Shown here one piece after another: positions 1 through 7,862 of a DNA stretch of 39,927 nt (positions are counted from its first letter, which is position 1; every line of letters begins with the position of its first letter). This DNA comes from Ruminococcus sp. (GTDB lineage: Bacteria; Bacillota_A; Clostridia; Oscillospirales; Acutalibacteraceae), in NCBI GenBank assembly GCA_017481395.1, contig JAFUPE010000041.1:1-39927 (forward strand), read 5' to 3'. Under the pieces are notes generated by a model that did not search any database, was not told where the DNA came from, and saw only the letters and a list, made by a program, of their open reading frames with translations. The translations under genes were made by a program, and so were the position numbers.

Positions 1-771
1 AGATACCTTGCAGGTGTTGCCGCAGGTATGAAGCTCAACGAGATGATTGAGTCCGGCAAAATCACAGCTGACAAGGCTAAGATGGGTTATGTAGGTGCAT
101 TCACATACGCAGAGGTTATGTCAGGTTACACATCTTTCTACCTCGGTGCAAAGAGCATCTGTCCCACAGTTACTATGGACGTTAAGTTCACAGGTTCTTG
201 GTACGACGAGCAGTTAGAGAAGGAAGCAGCTCAGGCTCTTATCGAGGGCGGTTGTGTTCTTATCAGCCAGCATGCTGACTCTATGGGTGCTCCCACAGCT
301 TGCGAAACAGCAGGTGTTCCCAACGTTTCTTACAACGGTTCTACTCTTACTGCTTGCCCCAATACATTTATCGTTTCTTCACGTATTAACTGGGCTCCTT
401 ACTTCAAGCATATGATTGAGTGCGTTCAGACAGGCAAGGCTATCGAGGCTGACTGGACAGGTACAATCGAAACAGAGTCCGTTGTACTTACAGAGGTTAA
501 CGAGGCTGCTGCCGCTGAGGGTACAGTAGCTAAGATTGAAGAAATCAAGGCAAAGCTTCTTGACGGTTCCTTAAACGTATTCGATACAGCTAACTTCACA
601 GTTGGCGGCGAAACACTTACAAGCTATATGGCTGACGTAGATTTCGACACAGCTTATGAGAAGGACACAGAGGTTATCGAGAACGGCGTATTCTATGAAT
701 CCAAGTTCCGCAGTGCTCCTTACTTTGATTTAAGAATTGACGGTATCAACCTCCTTGACGAGGCATACTAA
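1..771 (+). CDS. BMP-family ABC transporter substrate-binding protein (C-terminal part)
   Basis: The reading frame is open from the first base, so the gene begins upstream of the window; 256 residues are visible. The visible sequence fits the C-terminal two thirds of a basic membrane protein (BMP/PnrA/TmpC, NupN-like) lipoprotein: the stretch RYLAGVAAGMKLNEM, then GYVGAFTYAEVMSGYTSFYLGA and a domain with VLISQHADSMGAPTACE. Family members are surface lipoproteins that bind purine nucleosides or related ligands and hand them to a membrane permease pair. The ATPase and two permeases follow on the same strand and complete such a transporter. The lipobox lies outside the window. The family call is solid; the nucleoside ligand is inferred from NupNOPQ-type relatives and is not visible in the residues. 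Confidence 0.88.
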   Translation, partial: RYLAGVAAGMKLNEMIESGKITADKAKMGYVGAFTYAEVMSGYTSFYLGAKSICPTVTMDVKFTGSWYDEQLEKEAAQALIEGGCVLISQHADSMGAPTACETAGVPNVSYNGSTLTACPNTFIVSSRINWAPYFKHMIECVQTGKAIEADWTGTIETESVVLTEVNEAAAAEGTVAKIEEIKAKLLDGSLNVFDTANFTVGGETLTSYMADVDFDTAYEKDTEVIENGVFYESKFRSAPYFDLRIDGINLLDEAY

Positions 772-790
772 TATTATTTAAGCTGACAAG

Positions 791-812
791 GGCGGGGCTT
801 CAAAACCCCGCC
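791..812 (+). terminator. Hairpin after the binding-protein gene, weak terminator or attenuator
   Basis: A 7-bp G/C stem (GGCGGGG with CCCCGCC) and an 8-nt loop start 20 nt after the stop codon. The tail (TCGTTAATATATT) is poor in T, so termination is probably partial. In binding-protein-first ABC operons such hairpins often keep the binding protein more abundant than the ATPase and permeases. A second small hairpin lies at 871-890 (CGATTA/TAATCG core flanked by GGG and CCC). No convincing promoter was seen in the 175 bases before the ATPase gene. Confidence 0.6.
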
Positions 813-987
813 TCGTTAATATATTGGCGTTTAGGTTTTAAAAGAGAATTCATATTAAGATTAAATTACAGGGACGATTATTAATCGCCCGACACGCTTA
901 TGTTACATCAATGCTTAGCGGACGGAAAATATATGTTCCTATGTGAATCTTCTTTTAAAAGTTAAATGGAGAAAAGGGGTTTTAAAT

Positions 988-2535
988 TTGGGAAATAACA
1001 TAGCAATTGAGCTAAAGAATATTACCAAAACCTTTGGTCCTAAGGTTATTGCCAACAAGGACGTTAACCTTACTGTTTTTGGCGGCGAAATACTTTCTAT
1101 TCTCGGCGAAAACGGTTCGGGCAAAACTACCCTTATGAATATGATTTCGGGTATTTATTTTCCCGACGAGGGTCAGATTTTTGTTAACGGCAAGGAGGCG
1201 GTAATTGCCTCGCCTAAGGATGCCTTTCAGTACGGCATCGGTATGATTCATCAGCACTTCAAGCTGGTTGACGTTTTCACCGCCGCCGAAAATATTGTTT
1301 TAGGTGTTAGTGACGGCAGATATAACCTTAAGAAAAGCAAGGAAAAAATTAAGGATATTTGCGAAAAATACGGCTTTAATATTGACCTTGATAAAAAGAT
1401 TTACACTATGTCTGTTTCTGAAAAGCAGACGGTCGAGATTATAAAGGTACTGTACCGCGGTGCCGACATACTTATTCTTGACGAGCCTACCGCTGTGCTT
1501 ACTCCTCAGGAGACAAAAAGGCTTTTCGACATACTTCGCAATATGCGTGAGGACGGCAAGGCAATTATTATCATCACCCACAAGCTTAACGAGGTTATGG
1601 AGATTTCCGACCGGGTTGCTGTACTTCGCAAGGGCGAAAACGTAGGCGTGGTAAATACTAAGGATGTAGACCCCTCAAAGCTTACCGAGCTGATGGTTGG
1701 TGACAAGATTGAGCTTAACATTAACCGCACAGAGCCTAAAAATGTTGCCGACAGATTGGTGGTTAGGGGTATTACCTGCTTTAACCGCGAGGGCGTAAAG
1801 CTTCTTGACGACGTTACCTTTACCGCTAAGTCAGGCGAGATTTTAGGTATTGCAGGTATTGCAGGTAGCGGTCAGCGTGAGCTTTTAGAGTCAATTGCAG
1901 GTCTGCAGAAGCTTCAGAATGGTGAGATTATCTACCATAACCCCAAAACAGGCAATGCCGAAAATTTAAGAGACAAGACTCCTATGCAGATAAGAAACTT
2001 GGGCGTACGTCTTTCTTTCGTTCCTGAAGACCGACTTGGCATGGGCTTAGTAGGTAATATGGATATAGTTGACAATATGATGCTCAGGAGTTATCGACGC
2101 GGTAAGGGTATGTTTTTACACCGCAAAAAGCCTAAAAACCTTGCAAACGAAATCGTCGAGAGGCTTCAGGTTGTAACCCCCAGTGTGTCTACACCTGTTC
2201 GCAGACTTTCGGGCGGTAATGTTCAGAAGGTACTTGTAGGACGAGAGATTGCGTCTTCGCCTACAGTATTAATGGTTGCTTACCCTGTACGCGGTCTTGA
2301 CATAAACTCATCTTACACAATTTTTAATCTTCTTAACGAGCAGAAGGAGCGAGGTGCCGCGGTTATCTTCGTAGGTGAAGACCTTGATGCACTTCTTGAG
2401 CTGTCGGACCGTATTATGGTTATCGGCTCGGGCAGAATTACAGGTACAGTTGATGCCCGTACCGCTACTAAAGAAGAAATCGGTCTTTTAATGACAAAAT
2501 CCACCAAGGAAGGGGAGGGTGATACTAATGACTGA
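988..2535 (+). CDS. Nucleoside-type ABC importer, ATP-binding protein (NupO/YufO-like)
   Basis: A 515-residue protein with two ABC ATPase domains, the usual size for this family. Domain 1 has Walker A GENGSGKT, an altered signature (SVSEKQTVEI) and Walker B ILILDEPTAVLTP. Domain 2 has a degenerate Walker A (GIAGSGQRE), an intact LSGGNVQK signature and a Walker B ending MVAYPVRGLD, the form normally seen in BMP-linked ATPases. It powers uptake by the two permeases that follow and acts on the inner face of the membrane. The TTG at 988 is preferred because AAAAGGGG lies 8 nt upstream; an in-frame GTG at 943 has no good ribosome site. The gene overlaps the next by 8 nt. The nucleoside substrate is inferred from the family. 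Confidence 0.87.
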   Translation: MGNNIAIELKNITKTFGPKVIANKDVNLTVFGGEILSILGENGSGKTTLMNMISGIYFPDEGQIFVNGKEAVIASPKDAFQYGIGMIHQHFKLVDVFTAAENIVLGVSDGRYNLKKSKEKIKDICEKYGFNIDLDKKIYTMSVSEKQTVEIIKVLYRGADILILDEPTAVLTPQETKRLFDILRNMREDGKAIIIITHKLNEVMEISDRVAVLRKGENVGVVNTKDVDPSKLTELMVGDKIELNINRTEPKNVADRLVVRGITCFNREGVKLLDDVTFTAKSGEILGIAGIAGSGQRELLESIAGLQKLQNGEIIYHNPKTGNAENLRDKTPMQIRNLGVRLSFVPEDRLGMGLVGNMDIVDNMMLRSYRRGKGMFLHRKKPKNLANEIVERLQVVTPSVSTPVRRLSGGNVQKVLVGREIASSPTVLMVAYPVRGLDINSSYTIFNLLNEQKERGAAVIFVGEDLDALLELSDRIMVIGSGRITGTVDARTATKEEIGLLMTKSTKEGEGDTND

Positions 2536-3646
2536 TATAAAAAAGACTAAGCATCACCGCGAGCCTTTGGTGCACATAGTCAAGCGTGACGATTTGGCGT
2601 GGTGGCAGGCATGGCTTATCCGCATAGCCGCCATTGTAATTGCCGTTTTGCTTGTTGGTTTTATTTCGATGCTCCTTACTAAGGAAAGCTTCGGCGAAAT
2701 TTATAATATTATGATTAAGGGCGTTTTCGGCAGACTTTTCGAAGGCGGCTCTACCACAATGCTCTGGAAGTTTTTACAGGAAACTGCAATCCTTTTGTGT
2801 TTGGCACTTGCGGTTACTCCTGCTTTTAAAATGAAGTTCTGGAACTGCGGTGCCGAGGGACAGGCTCTTATGGGCGGCTTAGCCTCTATGATTTGTATGA
2901 TAGAGCTGGGCGACAAGCTTCCGTACCCTGTGCTTCTTGCAGTTGTTTTCATTACAAGTATGCTTGCAGGTGCTTTGTGGGGTGTTATTCCTGCTATTTT
3001 CAAGGCAAATTACAACACCAACGAAACACTTTTTACCCTTATGATGAACTACGTCGCTACTCAGATTATTAAGTACTACGTTTATATCGTTGGCGGCGGC
3101 TCAAATACAATTCAGCCTGTAGAGGCAGGTAACCTGCCTATGATAGGCGGTAACCGCTATCTTTTAAACGTGCTTATTGTAGCTGTGGTGACAGTTGCTG
3201 TGTTTATTTACCTTAAGTACAGCAAGCAGGGCTACGAAATTTCGGTAGTAGGCGAAAGCCAGAATACCGCAAGATACGTTGGTATTAACGTTAAAAAGGT
3301 TATTATCCGCACAATGCTGATTTCCGGTGCAATCTGCGGTATTACCGGTATGCTTTTGGTTGCAGGTACAGACCATTCTATCAATACCAACACAGTCGGC
3401 GGACAAGGCTTTACTGCTATTATGGTTTCTTGGCTTGGTCAGTTTAATCCCTTTATAATGGTGCTTATGTCTGCACTTACCGTATTTCTCAGAATGGGTT
3501 CGGGTAAGGTTGCTGACACCTGCTCGCTTAATCCGTCATTGGCTGATGTATCGGTAGGCATTGTAATTCTGTTTGTTGTAGGCTGTGAATTCTTCATCCG
3601 TTATTCGGTTAAGTTTAAGCACAGCAAAAAGGAGGTTAAGGCATGA
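2528..3646 (+). CDS. Nucleoside-type ABC importer permease 1 (NupP/YufP-like)
   Basis: A 372-residue polytopic membrane protein of the branched-chain/BMP permease type (BPD_transp_2). After a basic cytoplasmic N-terminus come about eight to ten hydrophobic segments, with family-like stretches FKMKFWNCGAEGQALMGGLA and LFTLMMNYVATQIIKYYV and the cytoplasmic coupling region YLKYSKQGYEISVVGESQ followed by TARYVGI. It forms half of the transmembrane channel with the next gene. The ATG at 2528 is chosen over a GTG at 2519 because AGGGGAGGG ends 8 nt before it. It overlaps the ATPase gene upstream and shares an ATGA overlap with the second permease, so the three are co-transcribed. Confidence 0.86.
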   Translation: MTDIKKTKHHREPLVHIVKRDDLAWWQAWLIRIAAIVIAVLLVGFISMLLTKESFGEIYNIMIKGVFGRLFEGGSTTMLWKFLQETAILLCLALAVTPAFKMKFWNCGAEGQALMGGLASMICMIELGDKLPYPVLLAVVFITSMLAGALWGVIPAIFKANYNTNETLFTLMMNYVATQIIKYYVYIVGGGSNTIQPVEAGNLPMIGGNRYLLNVLIVAVVTVAVFIYLKYSKQGYEISVVGESQNTARYVGINVKKVIIRTMLISGAICGITGMLLVAGTDHSINTNTVGGQGFTAIMVSWLGQFNPFIMVLMSALTVFLRMGSGKVADTCSLNPSLADVSVGIVILFVVGCEFFIRYSVKFKHSKKEVKA

Positions 3647-4629
3647 TTATTTCTTTCATTTGCCGTGCTATACTTTTAGGCGTGCCTCTTCTTTTTGGCT
3701 CGGTGGGTGAGATTATCACCGAAAAATCCGGCCATCTTAACCTTGGTATTCCCGGCGTTATGTATGTGGGTGCCATTAGCGGTGTTATCGGCTCCTTTAT
3801 GTACGAAAACGCCTGCGGTAACGACATAGCAAGTATGAACCCGTTCCTTGCGGTTTGTATTCCTTTGCTTTGCTCTATTATCGGCTCTGTAATTATGGGC
3901 CTTATCTACAGCTTTTTTACCGTAACACTCAGAGCTAATCAGAACGTTACAGGTCTTGCGCTTACTACCTTCGGTATAGGTCTGGGTAACTTCTTCGGCG
4001 GCTCTCTTATAAAGCTTGTAGACAGCGACATGCCCTCTATTGCTCTTAAGTCAAGCGATTTCTTCAAGGCTCAACTTCCTTTTGCTGATGATTTGGGCGG
4101 GGTAGGCAAGTTGCTTTTCTCGCATGATTTCTTAACCTACCTTGCAATCATTTTTGCTGTTGTTGCAACCTTTGTTTTGAAACGAACAAGAGTGGGACTT
4201 AACCTGCGTGCAGTAGGCGAAAATCCTGCCACAGCAGATGCGGCAGGTATCAACGTTATAAGATACAAATACGTTGCAACCATGATAGGCTCTGCCGTTG
4301 CAGGCTTAGGCGGTTTGCAGTATGTAATGGCTTATGCTGACGGTGTATGGTCCAACAACGCATTCGGTGACCGCGGTTGGATGGCAATTGCACTTGTAAT
4401 TTTTGCACTTTGGAATCCTTCTCTTGCTATTGCAGGTTCCTTCCTTTTCGGTGCACTTTGCAATGCAAACAACTACATTCAGGGCTTGGGTACAGAAACT
4501 CAGGAGCTTTTCAAGCTGTTGCCTTACGTTGTTACAATCATTGTTCTTGTATTTACAAGCATGCGTAAAAAGCGTGAGCACCAACCCCCCGAAAGCTTAG
4601 GACTTTCATATTTTAGAGAAGAAAGATAG
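3643..4629 (+). CDS. Nucleoside-type ABC importer permease 2 (NupQ/YufQ-like)
   Basis: A 328-residue polytopic permease, the partner of the preceding gene. It starts at an ATG overlapping the upstream stop (ATGA), with a near-perfect AAAAGGAGG site 8 nt before it. The N-terminal membrane region contains GEIITEKSGHLNLGIPGVMY, and the coupling loop LKRTRVGLNLRAVGENPATA is the conserved part of this family. The GDRGWMAIALVIFALWNP segment near the C-terminus is also typical. A strong terminator follows 3 nt after the stop, so this is the last gene of the transporter operon. Substrate assignment rests on family knowledge only. Confidence 0.86.
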   Translation: MIISFICRAILLGVPLLFGSVGEIITEKSGHLNLGIPGVMYVGAISGVIGSFMYENACGNDIASMNPFLAVCIPLLCSIIGSVIMGLIYSFFTVTLRANQNVTGLALTTFGIGLGNFFGGSLIKLVDSDMPSIALKSSDFFKAQLPFADDLGGVGKLLFSHDFLTYLAIIFAVVATFVLKRTRVGLNLRAVGENPATADAAGINVIRYKYVATMIGSAVAGLGGLQYVMAYADGVWSNNAFGDRGWMAIALVIFALWNPSLAIAGSFLFGALCNANNYIQGLGTETQELFKLLPYVVTIIVLVFTSMRKKREHQPPESLGLSYFREER

Positions 4630-4632
4630 TTA

Positions 4633-4661
4633 AAAGCTCTCCGATTTTTTCGGAGAGCTTT
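4633..4661 (+). terminator. Rho-independent terminator of the BMP transporter operon
   Basis: A 12-bp stem (AAAGCTCTCCGA with TCGGAGAGCTTT) and a 5-nt T loop, followed by further T residues, starting 3 nt after the permease stop codon. Confidence 0.9.
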
Positions 4662-4670
4662 TTTGATGAA

Positions 4671-4807
4671 ATATTGTTTCACAATATGAAATACGCAAGC
4701 GTATGAAGTATCTGTCGATATGAAGTATTTGCCAAAGGCAAATATGAAGGGTCGCTACGCTCCGATTTATAGTAAATAAAATATGATTGCACGCGTCAGC
4801 GTGGCAA
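4671..4807. repeat. Array of tandem mini-hairpins joined by GAA spacers
   Basis: Between two convergent operons lie consecutive short inverted repeats, each followed by GAA. Unit 1 is 4671-4687 (7-bp stem), unit 2 is 4691-4704 (ATACGC/GCGTAT), unit 3 is 4708-4721 (about 5 bp), and unit 4 is 4725-4745 (TATTTGCC/GGCAAATA). A less regular unit sits near 4748-4765. A further hairpin lies at 4786-4807 (ATTGCACGC/GCGTGGCAAT, one bulge). The stems differ in sequence while the GAA(GT) junctions are kept. No ORF with a plausible start or ribosome site is present. The function is unknown. Confidence 0.65.
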
Positions 4808-4831
4808 TACTTCATTTTTACATCCAACACG

Positions 4832-4873
4832 AAAAACACCACCGAGGCTTTAGTTTTCCTCGGTGGTGTTTTT
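4832..4873. terminator. Strong bidirectional terminator between convergent operons
   Basis: A 16-bp perfect stem (arms 4832-4847 and 4858-4873, core CACCACCGAGG) with a 10-nt loop, A-rich on one side and T-rich on the other, so it can end transcripts from either strand. It lies 24 bases beyond the stop codon of the minus-strand lipoprotein gene, which it most likely serves. Confidence 0.9.
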
Positions 4874-4897
4874 ATATTTTAACTTCCAAATTCCCTA

Positions 4898-5806
4898 TTA
4901 ATAATTTTTGTTTACTACAATCATTTCGGTTTCGTCGTCGTCAGAACCGATAATGCCAAGGTCAGAGTCGTCGTCAGACCAATCTGAGTACATGTAGTCG
5001 CCGTAGAAGTATACGTCCTTTAATTCGGCGGATACTGTACCCGAAAGCTTTACAGCTTTTTCTGCTGTGTAATTGATAAGATAAGTGTCTCCCTTTGAAT
5101 CCCGCTGAATGTCAAAGCCGTCAAGCACTTCGGCAAGCACGCCGTCGGCGTCGCATTTATACATCATACCCATAAGGCATTCGAAGCTGTAATCCTCAGA
5201 AATTTCGTCATAAAGCTGGCTTGACATTTTTTCGGGGTTTTTAATGTAATCCAGTATTTCCTTGCTTGCTTCTTCGTTTGCAACACCTAAGGTGTAGTAA
5301 TAGTAGTAGTATAAATCATCCTGCATATCCTCGACCTCGTATTCGAAGCCGATTCTGTCCAAGACACCGTTTTCGATAATCTCAACGTACTTGTCGTAAT
5401 CTTTTTCATTGCAGAAATATGTGCCTGAGCTGTAGTCGGTGTAGTAGGTAGAATAATTAATTAAATCTTTTCCTTCTTCAAATACGCTTACGTCGTAAAT
5501 GCAGAAGATATCGCTGATAGAGTTATAATCAGAGGAGTAGCAGTACGTATCCGAAAGAAGCACAGGTACGTCTTCGTCGGTTACAACTACAGAATCGGCT
5601 CCGTAATATCTATCGTAACTTGAGTATAGGTTTGCACTGTCGGGAAGTCTTTTGTAGGTTTCGCCGTTAAACGTAATTGTCATTTTATCTTTGCTTAAAA
5701 TCGCATGATTTGCCTTCATTTCGTCAAGGTAGTCACAGCCTGCAAAAAGTGCGGTTAATGCCACGATAGAAAGGCACAAAGCAATAATTTTAATAATTCT
5801 TTTCAT
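4898..5806 (-). CDS. Lipoprotein of unknown function in the YtrA-type ABC operon
   Basis: A 302-residue predicted lipoprotein. The N-terminus is basic (MKRIIKIIALC), followed by a hydrophobic core and the lipobox LFAGC. The mature part is acidic and very rich in Tyr, Asp and Ser, with a run of six tyrosines in DLYYYYYYTLG; no family was recognised. The ATG at 5806 is chosen because TAAGGAGG lies 5 nt upstream; an in-frame TTG at 5824 falls inside the end of the preceding gene. It is the last gene of a four-gene operon (regulator, ATPase, membrane protein, lipoprotein) and ends near a strong terminator. It may be an accessory or sensor subunit of the exporter, but that is position-based inference. 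Confidence 0.75.
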   Translation of the reverse strand: MKRIIKIIALCLSIVALTALFAGCDYLDEMKANHAILSKDKMTITFNGETYKRLPDSANLYSSYDRYYGADSVVVTDEDVPVLLSDTYCYSSDYNSISDIFCIYDVSVFEEGKDLINYSTYYTDYSSGTYFCNEKDYDKYVEIIENGVLDRIGFEYEVEDMQDDLYYYYYYTLGVANEEASKEILDYIKNPEKMSSQLYDEISEDYSFECLMGMMYKCDADGVLAEVLDGFDIQRDSKGDTYLINYTAEKAVKLSGTVSAELKDVYFYGDYMYSDWSDDDSDLGIIGSDDDETEMIVVNKNY

Positions 5807-5816
5807 AGGTGCCTCC

Positions 5817-6626
5817 TTACTCAAGATTGAGCTTTTTCTTCATAATAGTGTGTGCCACAAGGTAGTAAACCGTACCCATTATAGCCTCGAATACGATAAG
5901 AGCGATAAGTGCCACATGCACAAACTCGGTGGGGTTGAGGTATATCCAATCCATAAGGTCTAAGAAAAGCTCGGAGTCCTGGAATACTGTCATGAATACC
6001 ATACCTAAGGTTACTATAATCTGGGTAAGGTAGTAATAACCGAAGTATACGCCTAAGGCTAAAAGCACGCGGCTTCTCTTTGCAAGCTGACCGATACACA
6101 TACAAGCGTAGAAAAGCATAAAGCTTACGCCGATAGAAATAAGAGCCAAAATTGCAAATTCTAAAATATAGAGGCCAAGGTTTGCACCCAACTGTTCTGA
6201 TGCCATACCAAAAATGAAGTTTGCCGCTTTAAAGATTTCTACCAACAGCTCGCCGCTGGTGGCAATGCAGAAAGCCGCAAAAATTATTGCGATAGATGCT
6301 ATGTAAGAAACACCTGCACACAATAGCTTTGTAAAAATATGTGCCTCGACCGACACAGGCAGGGTAAAGGTTAAGTAACCTTCTTTAGAGAAAAGATTTC
6401 TGTAAAATCTTATAATGCAGGAAACAATTGTGTAAATATTGCCTACTACAAGGCCGATTGTAAGAACAACAATCGAAGAAACGCTTATGATGTCGTAGAT
6501 AACCGAGTCGTTTTCGAAAATCACAATTATTCTTGTAATAAGAGAAAGACCCAAAAGTATAACGTACATCGGCACAAGCATACGGGCAAGTGCCATGAAT
6601 TCGTGTTTTATAAGCTTCTTTACCAT
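5817..6626 (-). CDS. ABC transporter membrane protein (ABC-2-like)
   Basis: A 269-residue integral membrane protein with about six hydrophobic segments. A short amphipathic start (MVKKLIKHEFMALARMLVP) precedes the first segment, and the region FYRNLFSKEGYLTFTLPVS is typical of ABC-2-type permeases paired with single-domain ATPases. It overlaps the end of the ATPase gene by 7 nt and has GGGAGG upstream of its ATG, so the two are translationally coupled. It presumably forms the channel of an exporter. Operons led by YtrA-type regulators often respond to cell-wall antibiotics or peptides, but the substrate is not evident here. Confidence 0.78.
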   Translation of the reverse strand: MVKKLIKHEFMALARMLVPMYVILLGLSLITRIIVIFENDSVIYDIISVSSIVVLTIGLVVGNIYTIVSCIIRFYRNLFSKEGYLTFTLPVSVEAHIFTKLLCAGVSYIASIAIIFAAFCIATSGELLVEIFKAANFIFGMASEQLGANLGLYILEFAILALISIGVSFMLFYACMCIGQLAKRSRVLLALGVYFGYYYLTQIIVTLGMVFMTVFQDSELFLDLMDWIYLNPTEFVHVALIALIVFEAIMGTVYYLVAHTIMKKKLNLE

Positions 6627-7318
6627 CTGAATACCTCCCTGAACAGCTCGTCAACGCTCATGCCGTTTTCTTCTCTGATTTCGTCAACGGTCTTGTGAAG
6701 CTTAACTACACCCTTGTCGATAAAAATTACTTCGTCCAAAATCTGCTCGATATCGGAAATAAGGTGAGTTGACAGTAAAACCGATGCCTCGGGGTTGTAG
6801 TTGTTGATGATTGTTGAGATAATGTAATCTCTGGTAGCAGGGTCAACGCCTGCAATAGGCTCGTCAAGCACGTAAAGCTCGGCATTTCGGCTCATTACCA
6901 AAATAAGGCAAACCTGTTCTTTGTTACCCTTTGAAAGTGTCTTGAGCTTAACGCTTGCATCAATGTCAAGGTTTTTGAGCATTTTATATGCAAGCTCGGG
7001 TCTGAAATCAGGGTAGAAGTCAATAAACATATTGACAATCTGCTCTACCGTCATCCAAGAGTTTAAGTAGCTTGAGTCAGGCAGATAGGATACCTTGCTC
7101 TTTGTCTCTACGCCGGGGGTAAAGCCGTCGATAGTAAGCTTGCCGCTTGTTGGGGTCAAAAGACCGTTTAAAATTTTAATAAGTGTGGTTTTGCCCGAGC
7201 CGTTGGGACCAAGCAAGCCAATGATTTTGCCTCGGGGAATAACTAAATCTACCTCATTTAAGGCCGTTATTCTGCCGTAGGTCTTAGTAAGATTTTCGCA
7301 TTTTAAAAGTTCACTCAT
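6620..7318 (-). CDS. ABC transporter ATP-binding protein (YtrB-type)
   Basis: A 232-residue single ABC ATPase domain. Walker A is GPNGSGKT, the signature is a variant (LSKGNKEQ), Walker B is LYVLDEPIAGVDP, and the H-loop is STHLISDIE. The SKGNKEQ signature is usual for ATPases linked to YtrA-type regulators. It starts at the ATG overlapping the regulator's stop (ATGA), with GGAGG 10 nt upstream; a GTG at 7327 is too close to that site. Two further genes follow in the same operon. It supplies energy to the membrane protein encoded next; the cargo is unknown. Confidence 0.88.
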   Translation of the reverse strand: MSELLKCENLTKTYGRITALNEVDLVIPRGKIIGLLGPNGSGKTTLIKILNGLLTPTSGKLTIDGFTPGVETKSKVSYLPDSSYLNSWMTVEQIVNMFIDFYPDFRPELAYKMLKNLDIDASVKLKTLSKGNKEQVCLILVMSRNAELYVLDEPIAGVDPATRDYIISTIINNYNPEASVLLSTHLISDIEQILDEVIFIDKGVVKLHKTVDEIREENGMSVDELFREVFRW

Positions 7319-7674
7319 TCTTTCCACTCCTCCACATACCTTTTGGTTTGCTCACTGCTCATTCCAAGAGCATTCATCTGACCGAAATAGTCCGCAGTTT
7401 TGCTTACTATAAGCTCTTCTACTGCATCCTTTGCGGTCTCTGTATGAGCTGACACAAACCATCCCGAACCGCGTACCGAGTAAATAATACCCTTTTGGTC
7501 AAGCTGCTCGAAGGATTTCTGCACAGTGTTCGGGTTAACACCTGCCAAAACTGCAACTTCACGAACAGACATAAGTCGCTCGTTTGGTTTGAACTCGCCT
7601 GCGGCGATTTTGACACAAATCTGCTCGCATATCTGGGGGCAGATTGGCCTTGTTTTATCAAGCTTCCAGCTCAT
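7315..7674 (-). CDS. GntR-family (YtrA subfamily) transcriptional regulator
   Basis: A 119-residue protein, the short size typical of the YtrA subfamily, which has a winged-helix DNA-binding domain and only a small C-terminal dimerisation part. The helix-turn-helix region reads SVREVAVLAGVNPNTVQKSF and the wing is GIIYSVRGSGWFVS. It starts at an ATG with AAGGAGG 7 nt upstream. It is the first gene of the operon and lies just downstream of a consensus promoter overlapped by a GTAC-containing repeat, so autoregulation is likely: ligand or stress would release it and induce the ABC genes. The inducer is not known. Confidence 0.9.
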   Translation of the reverse strand: MSWKLDKTRPICPQICEQICVKIAAGEFKPNERLMSVREVAVLAGVNPNTVQKSFEQLDQKGIIYSVRGSGWFVSAHTETAKDAVEELIVSKTADYFGQMNALGMSSEQTKRYVEEWKE

Positions 7675-7693
7675 TCACATACCTCCTTAATTT

Positions 7694-7710
7694 GTACTGT
7701 ACTACTGTAC
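7694..7710 (-). promoter_or_regulatory. Probable operator of the YtrA-type regulator
   Basis: GTACTGTACTACTGTAC holds three GTAC words and overlapping inverted/direct repeats. It sits between the -10 box and the ribosome site of the GntR-type gene, where a bound repressor would block transcription. The assignment is inferred from position and symmetry. Confidence 0.6.
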
Positions 7711-7717
7711 TAATACG

Positions 7718-7746
7718 ATAATACAATAATTGTTTCTCCGTGTCAA
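7718..7746 (-). promoter_or_regulatory. Promoter of the GntR-ABC-lipoprotein operon
   Basis: On the minus strand, TTGACA at 7746-7741, a 17-nt spacer, then TATTAT at 7723-7718. This is a near-consensus housekeeping promoter reading into the regulator gene. Confidence 0.8.
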
Positions 7747-7800
7747 CCCTTTTTGAATAAAAAATTGAGAAAATATGTTAATCTACCCAAAGCCTTTCTG

Positions 7801-7828
7801 TTGACAAATGCTTTTAGGGGGATATAAT
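7801..7828 (+). promoter_or_regulatory. Promoter of the MATE gene
   Basis: TTGACA at 7801-7806, a 16-nt spacer, then TATAAT at 7823-7828, both consensus. It is divergent from the GntR operon promoter about 55 bases away. The start codon follows 34 bases after the -10 box, with AAGGAA as ribosome site. Confidence 0.85.
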
Positions 7829-7862
7829 TAATTTTTGGAATAAATCTAAAGAAGGAATTATT

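Noticed and set aside
4630..4842. A 70-residue minus-strand frame across the hairpin array
   Set aside because: It runs through terminators and palindromes and has no ribosome site; it is not a plausible gene.
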